Translations under genes and position numbers: made by a program
Notes under the pieces: generated by a model
Told to the model about the DNA's origin: nothing
The model's input: only the letters and a program-made list of their open reading frames with translations
Database searches by the model: none
In this document: piece after piece, positions 22,460 to 34,614 of the stretch
How the letters are laid out: every line of letters starts with the position of its first letter
How positions within the stretch are numbered: position 1 is the stretch's first letter
Source: Anseranas semipalmata
Taxonomy: Eukaryota; Chordata; Aves; Anseriformes; Anseranatidae
Direction: 5' to 3'
Length of the DNA stretch: 64,000 bases
Assembly: GCA_013399115.1 (NCBI GenBank)
Contig: VXAA01001233.1
Coordinates: forward strand, 737,179 to 801,178

Positions 22460-25042
22460 CTGAAAATGCTCAGTACATTTCACGCTTACTCCCAACTTCT
22501 ATCTTGCTGAAGTTTTATCAGTGGCACGCAGCTACTTCCAGGAGTTTTTATTCTTTCTGATTACGTGTCAACTCCCATTTCAGGGTGGATGTCACTTTAT
22601 ATACGAATGCAAATGACTTGGCAATCAAAACGTGAGGGTGCCTTGGAACACTTGGAACAGCCTCTACAGACTCCCAATATTTCTTCATCTACATCAGAAA
22701 AAAAAAAATCTATTTCTGGCAAAACCCTGTCTGTAGTTTCCTGCTCTCATTTGTATAATCCCTTCCAATGACACTGACACAGGAGAAGAAAAAAAAAAAG
22801 CGTGCATTTCCAAACTCACGAAGCATCCCCGCGTTCCTGTTTATCGTCCCCAGATCACGCCCATCGTTCATTCAGCCGCCGCCGTCGCCGATGAACCCCA
22901 GTTTCCTGACGCCCCCGCGTCCCGCGGCGGTGCTGGTGGCACCGCGGGGCAGGTGGAGAGGGCACCTCCGTCAGCGCGGCACGTCCCGGTGACACGCCAG
23001 CAGGGAGCACGCCTTACGACAAGAGGCCTGGATCAGCACTGACATCAAACTGCGAGGAACAAGGCAGCTCTCTGAAGGCTTCAGGCGCTCTGCGAGGGGC
23101 TGCGCTGGCCATCCTGCATAAACACCGGCGCGCTCTGCTTCATTCCTGTCACTCGGGGACGTGCCTGTGCTGGCGAGCGGGGCCGCTAGCTGCCTTTCCA
23201 GCCCCCTCCTTCTGGCCGGAGAGGTGCTCTGGCTCCAGGAAAATCCTCCGAGCAGGTACGTCCACAGCCGCAATTGCATCCAGAGGCTCTGAGCAAGAGC
23301 AGATTTTTACGTCTCTGCATAAAATGGAATTTTACAGGATTTACACTGAAGCCCTGCTGCTAAACATCAAGCCCAGCACAGCTCGCGCTGCCGCTGACAG
23401 CCCCGGCGTGCAGGGCACTGGGCACGGTCCCGTGCCCCGCGCCGCGGAGGGACCCGCGTGGTGACAGGGCAGGGCTGATTAAGTACGAGAACCGCAACCG
23501 CTCGCAGCAGCAGCAGCTGTCTGACAGCTCGGGAGTGCTGGAAGCGAACCTGCCCGCCCCGCGCCTCTGCCAAGCGGGAGGTGGCAGCTCCTTTACGGGG
23601 CTGCGACGTGCTGCCCGGCTTTCTGCCCGCAAAACAGAGTTCAGCGATTCAGAAATACACGGTATGCACGAGCGCGGTTTCCATTTACCGGGCTCTTCCC
23701 CCCCAGGGAAGTCTCAGGACATTTCCCCTCAACATCCACAAGGAAGGGCTCTTTCGGCAGGCTGAAAACAGACACAGCAAAGGCAAGCAACCGCGCTGCC
23801 CCGAGCCTGGGCGAGGTGTGAACGCGCTTCTCCTCCAGCAGAGCCACGCGGAGCCAGGCACCGCCGGCACCGAGCCGCACCACGGCTGCTCTCCGGCAGC
23901 CAAGTGGAAACGTTAATCCGTGGCTTACTGTGCTGGCCGACACGGAAAACGCCTCGCAGAAACACAGGTATGATAAAAACACACTAAAAAAGTAAGTCTG
24001 CCTATAGGGATGAAGTATGGCTGGCCAGCACAGAAATAGTCTGGACCTTCCCAAGTGGTTTGCTGCATCTCTACGTTTGTCTGATGGTTTTGGAATGAGC
24101 CAGCTTGATATGCAATGGTGAATTTTGCCTTCAACTCTGTGCAGACTACGGATGTATGCATCTTCTATAGGAAAACAGCCCACAGACATATATGGATGGA
24201 GAGAAGCATACAGATAGATAGCTATGCACAGATCTTCAGCCCCAGCCCGCAGAGTGTGCTCGCACGCAGGCGCTCGGACAAACGGCCACTTGTACACGCG
24301 GCCAACAGAGGTGTCAGTTCTGCGGTTACTGGTTCAAAAAGGGAATTTCCATTTCCAAAAGCCATGTGACGTTACATGAGGAACGCATGTTGTTTTGGAC
24401 AGAGCTGCAAACTCCACTCTGAAAATATTTTAGGCTTGTCTTCATGATGTGGAAGTTTCTAGATCCGAACTCCACCCTGCCCTCCGTTTCTTTGGCAACA
24501 TAAAACCCAGCGTCAAAACCTTATTAGGAACACATGCTTTACACATCACAAGACCACTGATACACCTCAAGCACCGCAAGCAGAAGTTAAACACCCACAC
24601 TGGTGGGGCGGGCTGAAACCTAATTTACCATTAAATAAGAGGAACTCAGCTCACTTAATGAGCTTAACCCAGGCCTGCGGCCATTCCCGATGCACATGTC
24701 AACGCTGCGGGGCTTTGGGGGTAACAAACTGCCACCCCTCACAACCTCCCCACGTCCCTCCACAGGATTCCCATCCCATTTGCACCGAACAAGCTGAAAA
24801 CTTCCACGATTTCATGGGAGGCGCAGAAATTCCTAGGCAATACGCTCCCGGTGCCCTAGGCGATTCTGCCCTTGTTGCTCTTCCCTCGCTCCCAGCCCGG
24901 CACACCGAAATATCAAAAGGTTTAGGCTGGCTTTGCCCTGGGCACCCCCGCTGCGCCTGGGGAGACCCAGCAGCACCTCCCTGCCCCTTGTCCAGAAGCC
25001 CCGTGAAGCTGCCGCAGCAAGGGCGGCGCGGGCGGCTCCTCC

Positions 25043-25045
25043 NNN
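25043..25045. other. Assembly gap or undetermined bases (3 N)
   Basis: Three N within a GC-rich patch. Frames crossing this point cannot be trusted. Confidence 0.99.
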
Positions 25046-25781
25046 CCCCTCCCGTTGGGGCCGCAGGAGCCGTGGCCGCGAGCACCGCGAGCACCGAGCA
25101 CAGCGCGCTGCTTCCACCACTCGGCGGCCCCGCGGCCTCGGCGGGCGTGCTCAAGGCACCCCGGCACTGCTCCCATCCCCAGGACGAGGGAAGAAAACTT
25201 AGCCATGGAAAATAACATCTGGTAACATCCCAGGGGGGGATTTTGGTCCTGTCAGACTCCAGTCCACCACCTTGGCCCTCAGCGTGAATCTCTTTGTTTT
25301 GGTGAAAAAGACAACATGAATTCACCGTTCAGTTGGCAGCAGTTTCCATGTGCTGTTGCTTCTCTTCTGTGGCACCACACCGAGACTCTGTGTTTTCTGT
25401 GCCTGCTCCCGTTTCCAGCCCTGTCCTTCCTCGAGCATCCTGAACTTGATGTGGATAATTGCAGGGACCACGGCAGTAATCAAGTGGCGGCTGGCTGGGA
25501 AGGATAATAATCTTTCTCCTGTATTTTTTTTTCTCCTATAGCTACTCAGACAGCCGAATCATTATCCCCCACTGAAGACCCAAAAGAAAAACCGACACGA
25601 CGCACAAGAACGCAATTCCTAGGGCTACGCTCGGGAGCCACCTCTCCCTTACCTGTGGGTCTCGCCACCCCAAGCCTCCTACTCCCACCCCAAGCCTACC
25701 CCGCACGCATCAAAGATCATCACACTGCTCGTTTGGACCTTTACCCGCGGGGTGCCACAGCTGCACATTGAAGGTGTTTAG

Positions 25782-25828
25782 TAATTAGAGGGCCCTGCAG
25801 GCGTTTATTAATTAGAGGGCCCTGCAGG
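25782..25828. repeat. 20-bp direct duplication
   Basis: The sequence TAATTAGAGGGCCCTGCAGG occurs exactly twice, at 25782-25801 and 25809-25828, with a 7-bp spacer. The unit itself contains the palindrome GGGCCC. Confidence 0.95.
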
Positions 25829-26762
25829 CCCTGCTAGCCACGAGCCCTGGCCCCATCGGTCCACCCCGGGCACCCCAACGCCCATGCTTGAGGCAAACAC
25901 CTCGAGTGTGTTTTGTGACAGACTGCAGGGATTCTCACAACCACGTGATAGGAAAGCAGCACGTAACATTTTTTCCTGTCTTTCAGAGAAGTTACATAAC
26001 GCAGCTATTGTGCAACGGGGACGTTACCACGCTGGCTTAAAACCCTGCGGGTCCTCCAGCACTCTTTGACCTTTTTTCCCCTCAACCAGCAGCAGGTTGC
26101 TGCAAAGGTTCGGGAATGTTCTCTGGCCCCAGGAGGTACAGATACAGTAGCCTGAAAAAAAATCGCCTGATATTTTTGATATTTTGAGACCAACCAGAAG
26201 CACGGTACATTTATCCGAATGTTCACATCTCCTGGTGTCTCTTTGCAGATTAAAGGCCTCATACTAATTCAAGAGTATACCGGTGTTTTCACTCCAGATA
26301 AATAAACAAACACTAAGCACACTGAGATGAGCATTTTGTCTTCCTCCTAGTTGTTAGTAGTGGCAAACCGGGATAACAACAAACATCCCAGCTCCTGATC
26401 TGAAAGCATGAGAACCATTTGGGCCTCTCAGAAGCGAACTTCCCCTCCAGTGCTGCTCGCTGGGATTTTATTAGCTGTTCTGCAGAGCAGCATTGACCCT
26501 TCTGCAAATGTTGACACCGCTGTGTTTTTCAGCACATGCAGCTACCAGAGGCTGATTTGCAGAGTACAAAGCTAGCTATTGATCTGGAAGGGATGCGATT
26601 GCCTGGGCACCAAACAAACCACTCGGCCATGCAGAAGCTTTCATTCATTCTCTCTTTCTGGCCACACTGACTCATGGTGATGACATCCTGATCTGCAATT
26701 CAAATTTCCTTTTTTCTCGAAAGTAGGCTGCCCCAGGAGTGCGTTACCTTACCGACCCTTAC

Positions 26763-26790
26763 CTTGAATACCAGCACCCTCTGTGTAATA
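26763..26790 (-). CDS. Possible 28-nt micro-exon with tandem donors
   Basis: On the minus strand an acceptor ATGAGTATATTTTTCAG is followed by 28 nt and a strong donor (TTCAAG followed by GTAAGGG). A second GTAAGG lies 10 nt further on. In phase 0 the exon would read YYTEGAGIQ. The splice signals are good, but so short a segment gives almost no coding evidence. Confidence 0.3.
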
Positions 26791-29437
26791 CTGAAAAATA
26801 TACTCATTTAAGAAATGCAATCGTAAAACATATATCTATTTAAAATAATTAACTCATCGAACATAAGTTTAAGATAATCTATTTTTTTTCTTTCATTTTT
26901 AAATTCTCTTCACCAAACAATGAGCTATAACTGCTGGACCGCAGAAAGTAGCGAGATAATTACAGGTGAGCGTTCGTTAGGGACCGGCCGTGTCCCTCTT
27001 CCCATAAATAAAACCCTGTTTTCAAATGGGTAAGTTCAAGTTAAGCAACTTAACGTGGAAGAGGTGTTTCAAAGGAAACCTTCCACCTCTGCTGCAGAGC
27101 CGGCCGGGTGCACCAAGTGCGCGAGCTGCCTCTGACATTTCACCACAGCCCAGAAAAGCGGCATTTACGTAAAAAGTGCGTGCGATGCCTTTGAGCTGAG
27201 CGAGTGACTGCTCCGGCATGAGAGCGGGCGGCGTGCTTTATGCTCTATGCTCTGGCTGGGAGCGGGCGCGGGAAGGAACAAAGTACAGCTCCCTTCAAAG
27301 GAAAACCGAGACTCAGGAGGGCTTGCTCCCACCGCGCTGTTGCGCACATTTGGGATCGTTTCGTGTGGAAACCAGCGCTCCCCGATTCATCAAGGAGAAG
27401 GATGGCTCGCCCTGCCTCGCCGTCACGGCGGCGTTTGGCTGATACAGGAGGCAGAGACAGGAAGGCAGAAACCAAACAGGAACCGCGGGCGGACTCTGTC
27501 AGAGCAGGCGCGACGCCGGTCATTTAGCAGGCTGCTGTCAGCAGGCAGGAGGGAGGCACAAAGCACATGTACAAGAACCAGATGAGACCAAAGGAAAAAA
27601 AGAAAAGCCGGAAAATCAGCTCGGTGATACTTGATCCGCCCTGCAACCTCGCAGCGAGCCGTTCTGACAAGTTTCCCATAGAAAATCACGTAACGAATTG
27701 ACGACAGCAGCGCGCTTACGAATGCAGTGCCGCGCTCTTCGCAGCCGTCTCCGGGAGGGCTCAGTGCTGGCCCGGCTCGAGCAGCTGGCGGCAGGGGTCC
27801 TGTCTGCCCCACGCCAGCGGGACCCAGGATGAGGCCTCGGGGTGCGCGTTTTTGGTAACAGCACGGCAAAACCGTAGAGCTACAAACACAGTGTACATAG
27901 CAGAAGTACGCGCGCTGAACGGGTTTCCAACTGGCCTACATTTTGATCTACAATTTTATTATACCTTTAGGGGGCTTTAATTTTATGTTCCATTTTGGCT
28001 AGTTCCAAACTCTAAAGCTTTCTCAAACCAATTTGTGGAAGAGATGCTGCAGGGGATGCGAGCTCCCACGGCAGCACGCGAAGTGACTAAACCAAAACCA
28101 ATAATCATTTATCTGACCGAAACTGAAACCACCACGAATTTTTCAAAACGAGCTTTATGCCTAATGTGAAATTTATTAGCTCCCGATGCTGCGGTTCTTT
28201 GGAGACGCGCTCGCTGTGTTACCCCGGTTAGTAAAGAAACGCTGATGGTTGCTTTCTGGATGAAATTCAACGAAGTGACAGGGAGTGAGTGCTGTAATTG
28301 GGTGTATATCGGGATATCGCACCTGTAAGCGCACTATAAGCAGAGGTGAGGAACCCCAGAACAGTCAGGCAGCGACGTATCGAACATCACGCGGCTTCCA
28401 AAGCTTCCCCATCGGCGGAGCCGCCTGCAGAACAGCAGCCCGGCCCCGGCGCCGCCTGCGCCCTCCCAGGCCAGGGAGGAGCTGAGCCACGACCTGGAGC
28501 CCCACGCCGCGCTGGGCTTCTTCTGGACGGGTACACGGGAACGCAGCTCCGGGCCCTGGCGCGGCCCGAGCGTTTGCACAACGAGGCACGTAAGGCTGGA
28601 GCGCGAGCCACGTGTCTGCGCCAAGGAGCGGCTCGCGGGTGTGCGGGTTCAGGCCGGGGCTCCCCCGGCGCGGGTCGCGTCGCTGCTGCTGCGGCACGCG
28701 GCTCTGCTGGCTTGCGCACGCCTCATCTGCGGCACAGGTGTGTGTGTGAAAAATGTAATTGCCTCTTTAACATAGGTCATAATATTATGACTTCTTACCC
28801 TCAACACTTTCTTTTTGTCTTTTCTTGTCTTCAACCCTCTCAGCTGCAGTTTTCGAGAGCATTATCTTTCACAGCTACGTGAGAGAAGAAGGGGTATTTT
28901 CACATTATGGCAGTTTGTGTTAAAACAAGCAGGTGACAATTCGGGAGCGCGGTACTTAAGGAGCTATTTCCTGACAGGAGACGAGGGAAAGCAGCACTTT
29001 CCTCAGGTACTCAGATTGCTCCTTTCTGCTCTCCCCCATAATGCGAACTCCCATCATGCTCTCAATTTCCTTCGAGTACAAAGCCATCTGCATGAAAATA
29101 TTTTAAAGTACTTTCTATTCCACCCGATTTCATGACAGGAAAAAAGCCCCGACACAGGCAGGAAAATGCAGCCGTGTTCCCCACGCCTCCTCACTCGCAG
29201 CCGGGTGTCTCCCATCCACCGCCAGCCGCGGCCACGGCCTCCCCTCCGCTTCTCGTGTAGCTCCCCATGGTCGCGAGGGAACCCCCGAGGAGCGGCCCCG
29301 GGGCACCGCCTGTCCCTGGCAGCCCGCTGGGCCGGGACGTGCGGAAGGCTCTTACCTGCACGTGCAGGGACGGGGCTCTTCACGCACCTCTGACAGACGT
29401 TACAATCCCTGATTTTTGCACCGCCACTCTGAAGATC
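26791..29437. other. Intronic or intergenic sequence with CpG-rich patch at 28.4-28.7 kb
   Basis: AT-rich to about 27.0 kb, then mixed. The patch at 28380-28720 is GC- and CpG-rich with open frames on all sides. A minus-strand donor (GTGCAG followed by GTAAGAGC) lies at about 29356, with a possible short exon to its right, but the frame is not decided. No other feature is supported. Confidence 0.35.
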
Positions 29438-29548
29438 ACAGGATCATAGAATCGTTCAGGTAGGAAAAGGCCTCTAAGATCATCCAGTCCATCCTTTAAC
29501 CTCGCGCTGCCAAGCCCACCATTAACAGTAGCCACCAGGCACTGTTAA
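29438..29548 (-). mobile_element. CR1 LINE 3'-end fragment
   Basis: On the plus strand the segment reads GGATCATAGAATCGTTCAGG, then AAAAGGCCTCTAAGATCATC and CAGTCCATCC. This is the reverse complement of the avian CR1 3' end with its terminal ATTCTATG-type octamer repeat. Only about 110 bp remain, with some divergence (loss after GCCAAGCCCACCATTAACAG). It is an old 5'-truncated insertion, as is typical of CR1. Confidence 0.85.
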
Positions 29549-30094
29549 GATAGTACAACATTTTGAACTTCAGGGTAGGGAATCTTCAGTTTCTCTGACC
29601 CCTTCTGAATTGGTTTTCAGAAGCTAAAACAACGTTGCAAAAGTTATCAGTGTTATGATTTTGTTCAATGCATCCTTTCTTTGGTGCACTGGAAGTTCCC
29701 CTCCAATGATACGTCTCTTTAACAAAGTACCTCATAGTGACAAGAGCTGTTTTTTCATACGGAAATCACCCTCATTTTAACTTCCAGCACTAGAATAATA
29801 CGCATGCCTCTACCTAATTCATTCAAGCCAGCAGACTCTGGCATGATGATTTTGTGCAAAATCAGAACAATAATAATTCTTAAACAATCTGCAAACTCGG
29901 TGAATGTGCCGTCATTGCACCAAGAGCACAACACACCACGAAATACACGCAGCACGTAGCAATAATTTGCTCCGAGCTTGCCCTGAAGCAGGTCCATGGA
30001 GGGTGAGCTCTGGGGTGGCTCAGACCTACAGTGGAATGCAATTTTCAAGAAAAAAAAACAATCAATCACCACACCTAGTGTCACTGTCAGAGAA

Positions 30095-30399
30095 GAATTA
30101 CACCTGGGGGTAACCACCGAGGGAGAGGACTTCTCNGGAGGAGAATTACACCTGCAGAGCACGGGCACCTAGAGAACGGTGCGCCAGGGTGAAGCTCTCA
30201 CGGATGTTGTTGCAAGAACACAGACCACATCAGGCGCACGGCAAGGCCATCGCAGCCGCTGAATGGAAGCCACTGGCAACGCCCCTAGAGGTGCAAAGCC
30301 AAAACCCAGGAAAACTACCCCTGCACCAGGGGGTGGGAAATCAGCTTTGCAAGAACTGAAACAATGGACCTAGAGAACCACCGAGGGAGAGGACTTCTC
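30095..30399. repeat. Direct repeats flanking an undetermined base
   Basis: A 24-bp sequence, beginning AACCACCGAGGG and ending GGACTTCTC, occurs exactly at 30112-30135 and 30376-30399. A 12-bp GAATTACACCTG occurs at 30095-30106 and 30143-30154. The single N at 30136 immediately follows the first 24-bp copy. The pattern fits a local duplication, a short element with direct repeats, or an assembly join. Confidence 0.85.
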
Positions 30400-33300
30400 A
30401 CAGTCACTGTGGTTTTCAGTTTCTGAGTTTATCGTTTGCGTTGACCCTAATTAGAGAAGAGGTTTGCACAGGCGGGATTTGAGGGGCATCTGCTTTTGCT
30501 TCCAAGCAGAGCACTTTCAGAGACACAGTCGCCAGTGCAGGCTACACGTGAGCGCTTTTACCGATGTGCCATGAGATGCGCGCTGAGCAGGTTTATGTAA
30601 GGGAGCAGCACGAGAAGCGTTCGCCCAGGCAGCGCTGCTTCTCCTGGCACTATTAACGGCAGTGGGGAAGCATCTAATTCCCCGCACACGCGCAGCCCTG
30701 GGCGATGATGCTGGTGCCTCACAGAACGCCCTCGCCTCGCCGCGGTCGCTGGCGGCACCGCGTCTCCCAGCAGACCAGCCTCCGGATTTAAAAATCCCGG
30801 AGCGTCCCTTTCTCAGACTCCTGACTTCTGCCAGCAAAGACTTTGCAGGAATCTGGGGACGTCACTTTTCAAGAGTGCAAGCTCTGCCAACCAATGCCCC
30901 GCAGAAAATATACATCTGTTTTACTCAAGTTTGGCACCGTAGCAACATTCTGAAAGAGAAATGGTATTGCACATAATTTAATACATACATATTAATTTCA
31001 AACACACAAAGCTGATTAATCTAGCTTGTCTGTACGGCTCGATGCTGTATGTCCAAACGCATTGCTTCTACAGACAACAGGGCTAAACCGAGGGGCTTCG
31101 ATCCCCCCAGGCCAGGATGACCTGTGGGATATGCCAAAAAATGCTCTTCCCAGCACAGATGCCACGAAGGGCTTTCAGTCCTTCAGGAGGCTTACTCACG
31201 CAGCTCAGAATAGTGCACGTCGCAGCCCTGCATCGTGAGCGTATATAGTACATATTTAACCGTTGCTCACTATCGCTTACATTCGCTGCCCTCCAAATGT
31301 CGCAGGCACAGGCAGAAGGCACGCTCTTCCTCTTTCCCACTTTAGGGAAAAAACAAAAAGCAGCTTTTGAACATTGGCATCTGGAATCTTCCCAATTTGT
31401 TTGCCCATTACTACAATTTTCAACCATTGCTCCCGTTTCCCTGAAAAAAAGAAAATTTCAGAGGAGAAGGCAAGCCGTGGGGAAGCAACTCTCCTCTGCA
31501 CCCGCCCGCCCGCGGCGCAGAACGAGTGCCAGCGGCAGACTGCGAGCAGCACCGCATGGCAGTGACAGAAATATGGCTGCCCAAAACATGCTGGGGGTTT
31601 CCTTGTCTAATATGGAAACTCAAAGCAACACGTAAAAGTAGAGCTGTACTACAGAACAGCAGGTGTATTGGTTTAACTATGAAGTGTGCTCCTGTAACGC
31701 TGCAGATTCCTTCAGGAGCCCTTAAAACACGTGAACAGAAGAAATGCTGCTGGGGCAGGCGGACACGTTCTGCGACGCTGGAATTAGCATTCTGACGCTG
31801 TACCACTTCGCAGTGCACCCGAGTAGTGACTTGAGAAATGCACTAACGGGTCCAGGAAAACAGAAAGCCAGGTGTTTTTAGAAAAAGGCCCCAAACACGC
31901 CGCAGTTACCCTACGGCACGCCTATCTCCCGGGAGCCTGGTTATGGAATTTTCTTACAGGAAACATTTTATGCAACAAAAGTGCAGTGCATTTGTTTCCT
32001 TGGAAACAAACCCTTTCAACCTTCATTGCACAGAATCTTAAGCAAAAGCAAACTCTGTAATTAGGCCCAAGGTCTAGCTATTTTAAGCCAGCAAGATGTT
32101 AAATCACAACTATTTTATTAGCGACAGAACCCAATGAAAACGCACTTATCTCAATCATGGGAGCAGTAAGTCTTCACATCAACCAAAACAATACATCCAC
32201 TGAACCACACTGAGAAATCTAATTACTTGCCCATTTAACAGAATCTGGTAACTTGGATTTAGCTATGCTGTGCACCAGGATTAAAAGCAAACCTCTACAT
32301 GACAAACGGGAATGAAACAATAAATAAGTAACATTCATTCGTTTAGGAGACTTCAAAACCCTGAATAACCACCAAGGCGCTGCTATCGGTGCTCGCTGTG
32401 AACTCCATTTGGCCACGACGACCGAGGCGCGACCAGGCACCGCCAGCCGGCACCGCCGCTGGCAGCGCTCTGCCCGGGCTCTCGCGTGAGACACGGGCAC
32501 AAAATGAGGACCCACACTGCCAGCACCAGCCCTCGGGCAGGGGCTGCCGCGCCACGAAGCGCCGCACGTAGCCAGACGCGACACCGCCCGGTGATCAGCT
32601 TGGCCGTAGGGCTTTGGTCAGCAGGAGTGAAATCCTTCTCAAACCCCGGCACGACTTCTTCCAGCTGAAAGCAGGATAGCCGCGTGTGCTCGCTCCTGCC
32701 GCCAGCGCGCTGCCTCCGGACGCCCGCAGCCAGACTGACAGCCTGCCGGGGGCTCGAGAACCACCGCACCCGCAGACGCGGGCGGATCTCTTCCCTAGAA
32801 TTACAAACACGGCCTGAGGAACTTCGTTAAAAGGAACTGGATGGTTTAGGTTAAATATATCGGATAATTCTATTCCGCTTATGATTCCCCGATGTTTTTC
32901 CTGTGGAAAATTTCTAGATAATTTCAATTTAAAAGATGCGATTGAATTCTACAAAAAAATTATCCGAAAAGATACAATGAAAATAATTACGTGTTAAATT
33001 CTATTGTGAAGTTAGTATTTTTTCCTAAAAAGAAGTTTTAAAGGATCGTAGAATTATTCTATAAATCTGTAACTTTATAGCATTCTATAATTCTATTGTT
33101 GATTTTAAGAATTTTAGGAATTATAAAGTACATTTGCTATGCACTGAACAGATTATAATTCATCAAAACATTATTTCTGTTAAATTCTACTACTAGGCTA
33201 CTTGGGGGCAATGGATAATTAGAAAAAAAAAGATTTAGGAAAGTGTAACCTCACGTTCCATACAGCACAACGGGACCCGGCAGCGGGAACGGTTCACAGC

Positions 33301-34553
33301 GCCTGGCTTTTCTTTGCCGTTCTCTGGAGATTCTCTCACTTGCTTCTGATAGATTTTCCTTTTCCTTGTATAAATGTTTTAGAATGAGAAGGATTTATTC
33401 TCTGACCGTCATGTCTTTTCGATTAAACATCACACCGCAGGGTTTTTTCCACCATAAATAGAGCGATTTTCAACAGAAGGAAGTGTCGTGACACCTCGAG
33501 CTGCATCAGCTGAGCAAAGGGAGGCGCGTCGCGGGGAAGGGAATGTTCTTCCCCCTTCCCGCTGGAAATGGGGCGAACTCAGCCGCCCGTTAGGCGCGGG
33601 CTGGGGCCCTCCTTAGCCGGTACCTTGCCGGCAGCGCGTTCCAGAGATGCTTGCTGCCCCAGCGCTGCAAGGCTCTCGGCACAAGCTTCTTGCTGAATCA
33701 GAGTTTTCATCTCTTCACGACCAAAACACTGCCCCGAGAAGAACCACAGCTACCACGGAGAGTGGAGACGGAGCAGAATCTCGAATGACCATTTGAAAAT
33801 GCAAAGCTCTGTACTGAAATACAGTATTTTAAGGGTAGACGATACTTTAAAAGGCAATTAATGTGCTGTAACTGGAACATACGCCCTCACATGACACGTG
33901 CAGAATCAGAAGCAGACAGTCCCTTAGACTGGAGGGGGCAACTGCTGGTGGGATCACTGGTGGGGGAGCAGAGAGGGACGAGCAGCATATGGAGCACTGG
34001 GAGGGCAGGAGGAGCAAGAGAGGCTTCAGGCTCCGTGTTACCACACGTAAATACACGTGTGCATCTGCACGCTGCTGCGGAGTCAGCAAAGTAAGATCGT
34101 TGGGGGTTGGATGTGGAGGTATCTGCCTGTTTTCACAGATGACCCCACATAGTGCCACAACCAGCAGCAAATCCAATATTTCTATTAACCAGAAACTACA
34201 GGAGAAGCGTCCTGTATTTAGGACAATACAAAAACAGGCTTTGGGGCAGGGACCATCATCACGGGGAAAAGAAGACAACGAGCTCGGGTGTGAAGATCCT
34301 GTTTTAGTCTGCTTGGAAAAGTTGCAGAGTCTACTGCAGTGGTCAGGGGCTGCTTCAGATGATTGAAACTATCACAGTGCACAACAAGGGAATACAAATA
34401 GCCTTGAAAGAAACCTGTTTATCCCTCTGGGGGAGAGCTGGGAGGCCATCTGCTCTTACTTCTGCAGAAGCTCTTCCTATTAAAGACGGGGATTTAGAGA
34501 CACACTGACACTACAGATATATTATCAGAGCCAGGCTGAGCAAGGTTCCCTAC
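30400..34553. other. Intronic or intergenic sequence, partly very AT-rich
   Basis: GC-rich patches at 30.6-30.8, 31.5 and 32.38-32.78 kb alternate with AT-rich DNA; the block at 32870-33240 is listed as a finding. Long overlapping frames at 33.85-34.37 kb on both strands have Ser/Leu- or Arg/Ser-rich products and no decisive splice pattern. No gene is claimed here. Confidence 0.35.
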
Positions 34554-34614
34554 CTTGTGGGCGAAAGTAGCTCCCTGCACCATGAGCACTACTTGCCTTT
34601 CTGGGTAGGTCCAT
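34554..34614 (-). CDS. Possible 61-nt exon (WTYPERQVVLMVQGATFAHK)
   Basis: The donor is CAC AAG followed by GTAGGG and the acceptor is GCACGCCTCTCAG. After one nucleotide the frame reads WTYPERQVVLMVQGATFAHK and ends in phase 0. The alternating hydrophobic pattern (QVVLMVQGATF) looks like a beta strand region. A second frame starting MDLPRKASSAHGAG is also open. Phase 0 at its end would fit the start of the 26763-26790 segment. The family is not recognised. Confidence 0.35.

Larger units (their letters stand above)
22460..26762. other. Intronic or intergenic sequence
   Basis: GC-rich patches at about 22860-23640 and 24920-25170 contain overlapping frames on both strands. A plus-strand donor (GAGCAG followed by GTACGT at 23256) follows a segment with a fair acceptor, but no frame is compelling. 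A 3-base gap lies at 25043-25045 inside the second patch. A 20-bp duplication near 25.8 kb is listed separately. The rest holds nothing I can support. Confidence 0.35.

Noticed and set aside
33847..34366. Retroviral or LTR-derived coding segment
   Set aside because: Long overlapping frames suggested an old element, but I see no retroviral motif, primer-binding site or LTR ends.
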